A DNA stretch of 64,000 nt from assembly GCF_039614715.1 (NCBI RefSeq), contig NZ_CP154857.1:4167971-4231970 (forward strand), read 5' to 3'. Positions 62,250 through 64,000 of this stretch are shown here, piece after piece. Both the position numbers and the translations under genes were made by a program. Source of the stretch: Microbacterium sp. AZCO (GTDB lineage: Bacteria; Actinomycetota; Actinomycetes; Actinomycetales; Microbacteriaceae). The notes under the pieces are model-generated. The model was not told the DNA's origin. It searched no databases and saw nothing but the letters and a program-made list of their open reading frames with translations. The first letter of the stretch is position 1. Each line of letters begins with the position of its first letter.

Positions 62250-63956
62250 GTGCCTGAAGTGCGCATCAAGAAGAGGTTCTCCGCGCTCGCCGGAGCCGTC
62301 CTCGCAGCCGCTCTCGTCATCGCTCCGCTGACCGCGGCAGGCGCCTCCGCCGCCGCGCCGGTGCTCGGAACCGTGGGGACCATCGAGGCCGCCACCTCCG
62401 ACGGCAATCACGAGTCCTACTGGCAGGCGCGATACGCCTCGTACAACGCGACGTGCTACAAGCACTCGCTCACCGAGTCCACCGTGCACGGTGCCGTCAC
62501 GGATGGCGGCAAGACGGTCACGCTGGCGCCGTTCCAGAGCTCGTGGCCGGGCAATGGCTGGGCAGCGCTGATCGTCAACAGCGGAACGAGCAACAACGTC
62601 ATCGTGAAGCCCGTCGCGGGCATCGCCTACGCATCACCGGTGAACAACGGCGGACAGCAGGCGACCGTCTCGCACTGGATCGTCTGCAAGGGCACGCTCC
62701 CCACACCGCCGAGCGTCGTCACGCCGTCCCTGACTTTCACTCCGGCGAGCTGCCTGGCCGCCGGTGCCATCGTGTTCGGTCAGAACGTCGTCTGGTCGTC
62801 CGTGAAGAACGCCGATGGAACCACCACCTGGACGGCCTCGCCGAAGGCGGGCACCGTGTTCCCGGCGAACGTGACGACGAGCTGGACGGTCCCCGACCTC
62901 ACGAAGCTCTCGATCGACCTCGAGGGGTGCCGGCCGACGCAGCCCTCGGCGGACGAGTCCGAGACCGTGAAGACGACGTTCGTCTGCGCGCCTCCGCTCG
63001 CCACGATCACGACGACGACCACGAAGACGCCCTACGACGTCTGGGACACGACGCTCCACAAGTGGGTCGCGGGCACCGCGACGTCGAGCGATGTGGTCAC
63101 CACGCGTCCGCTGACCGCGGACGAGCAGGCCACGTGCGAGCCCGAGGAGCCCGAGCTGCCGACCACGACGGTCGACACGAAGCCCTGGGTCGACGGCAGC
63201 TGGAAGTGCGGTGACACCACTGTGCTCCAGACCCGCGAGGTCATCACGACGGTGACGCCGACGGAGGGCGAGCCGACCGTCACGAAGACGTCCGAGCAGC
63301 AGACGCGCAAGCTCACGCAGTCGGAGATCGGGACGTGCCCGCTCGTCCCCGGCAAGATCCTCTCGGCGTGCGTCGGAGACGTTCCGTACCTCTCTTATAG
63401 CGTCGACCTTCCCGAGGGCTTCGTGGCGAGCAGCGAGAAGCCCGTCACGATCACGTTCGTGAACGGTCACGGCGGCGAGGACTACGTCGTCACCGGGCAG
63501 CCGCTGAGCGGCAAGCTCCTGTGGCCCGGCGCCTCCGACGCCGAGCCGAAGATGTGGCCGGGCTGGGATCTGGTCGACGGCCAGTACGTGGAGACCTCGG
63601 GCAACTACGCCTGGACGCGCCTGAAGGACGTCGTGGTGAAGTTCAGGGTCAACCCCGAGTACGAGACGACCGTCACGTACCCCGAGGCGACCGCGGAGTG
63701 CGCGAACCCGGCCCTCACGTCGGTCACGCCCGACGACCCGACCGACCCGACCGACCCGACCGGCGACCCCACGGACCCCTCCGACCCGGCTCCGGCGCCG
63801 TCGGTCACGCCGACGCCGGCTTCGGCATCCACGGATAACACGCTCGCCATCACCGGCGGCACGATCCAGCTCGGGGCCCTCGGTCTCGGGGCGCTCGCGG
63901 TCCTCGCGGGCGTCGGCATGACAATCGTCTCGGTGCGCCGCTCACGCAAGGCGTGA
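62250..63956 (+). CDS. Cell-wall surface protein with CVSD-type module and LAITG signal
   Basis: This 568-residue protein starts at GTG 62250 behind GGGGAAGGAAA. A signal peptide (KKRFSALAGAVLAAALVIAP, ending AGASAAA) is followed by a domain with paired Cys (about 65-160). Two similar Thr-rich segments come next, each with FVC/WKC, a run of alternating Thr-Val and a terminal LT(A/Q)xExxTC. Residues 374-484 match the C-terminal module of both giant adhesins (CVGD, WPGA, WPGW, NYAWTR, FRVNP, TYPEATAEC). A DP-rich spacer leads to LAITG at 532-536, a helix and SVRRSRKA. No catalytic motif is seen. It likely belongs to the same surface locus. A weak promoter, TTCCCT/TAGTCT 18 bp apart near 62072-62101, is possible. 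Confidence 0.9.
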   Translation: MPEVRIKKRFSALAGAVLAAALVIAPLTAAGASAAAPVLGTVGTIEAATSDGNHESYWQARYASYNATCYKHSLTESTVHGAVTDGGKTVTLAPFQSSWPGNGWAALIVNSGTSNNVIVKPVAGIAYASPVNNGGQQATVSHWIVCKGTLPTPPSVVTPSLTFTPASCLAAGAIVFGQNVVWSSVKNADGTTTWTASPKAGTVFPANVTTSWTVPDLTKLSIDLEGCRPTQPSADESETVKTTFVCAPPLATITTTTTKTPYDVWDTTLHKWVAGTATSSDVVTTRPLTADEQATCEPEEPELPTTTVDTKPWVDGSWKCGDTTVLQTREVITTVTPTEGEPTVTKTSEQQTRKLTQSEIGTCPLVPGKILSACVGDVPYLSYSVDLPEGFVASSEKPVTITFVNGHGGEDYVVTGQPLSGKLLWPGASDAEPKMWPGWDLVDGQYVETSGNYAWTRLKDVVVKFRVNPEYETTVTYPEATAECANPALTSVTPDDPTDPTDPTGDPTDPSDPAPAPSVTPTPASASTDNTLAITGGTIQLGALGLGALAVLAGVGMTIVSVRRSRKA

Positions 63957-63981
63957 TGGCCTGAAACGCCAGGGGAGGGGC

Positions 63982-64000
63982 GGTCGCGCGAAGCGCGACC
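63982..64000 (+). terminator. Hairpin at the window end
   Basis: GGTCGCGC (63982-63989) pairs with GCGCGACC (63993-64000) over a GAA loop, 26 bp after the surface-protein stop. The window ends at the stem, so its continuation cannot be judged. Confidence 0.6.

Overview
The window is about 70% GC and uses GTG and TTG as well as ATG starts. It carries the actinobacterial forms of rpoB, rpoC, rpsL, rpsG, fusA and tuf, plus several surface proteins ending in LAxTG-type sorting signals. Together with a striking abundance of GGATGCC/GGCATCC heptamers, this suggests a member of the Microbacteriaceae, most likely Microbacterium or a close relative. The genus is inferred, not proven.

Layout. 0-3.4 kb: the 3' part of a GlxA-type AraC regulator, convergent with a large ATP-binding LuxR-family (LAL) regulator. 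3.6-6.4 kb: a cell-wall protein built from six Ig/cadherin-like repeats with an LAVTG sorting signal. 6.4-6.7 kb: an intergenic repeat cluster. 6.7-12.1 kb: two tandem DUF4062-STAND-TPR ATPases whose first 514 bp are almost identical, although the remainder has diverged. 12.1-19.8 kb: the rpoB-rpoC operon with a clear promoter and terminators. 19.9-23.6 kb: small membrane and secreted proteins of unknown function, including two convergent 204-residue genes sharing a cysteine pattern. 23.7-38.2 kb: a seven-gene, tightly coupled operon (Ser/Thr kinase, giant Ig/FN3 membrane protein, MoxR ATPase, DUF58 protein, transglutaminase-fold membrane protein, FHA protein, and a tail-anchored protein with a 12-residue Thr repeat). 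38.2-43.0 kb: the str operon and tuf. 43.0-64.0 kb: a small acidic protein, two tandem giant adhesins of about 3,000 residues each, and a smaller surface protein that shares a C-terminal module with them.

How the parts may work together. The transcription and translation blocks are ordinary housekeeping operons. The kinase operon lies between rpoBC and the str operon. It looks like one signalling or assembly system: the kinase could phosphorylate Thr-rich motifs in the last protein, the FHA domain could read them, and MoxR/DUF58 could remodel or assemble the transglutaminase-fold and giant Ig-like membrane proteins. The transglutaminase domain has lost its catalytic Cys and His, so it probably acts as a scaffold. 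The right-hand region looks like a surface-adhesin locus. It has predicted isopeptide-stabilised stalks and different cell-wall sorting signals on adjacent paralogues, with no sortase gene in the window. All domain calls were made by reading the sequence, without database searches.
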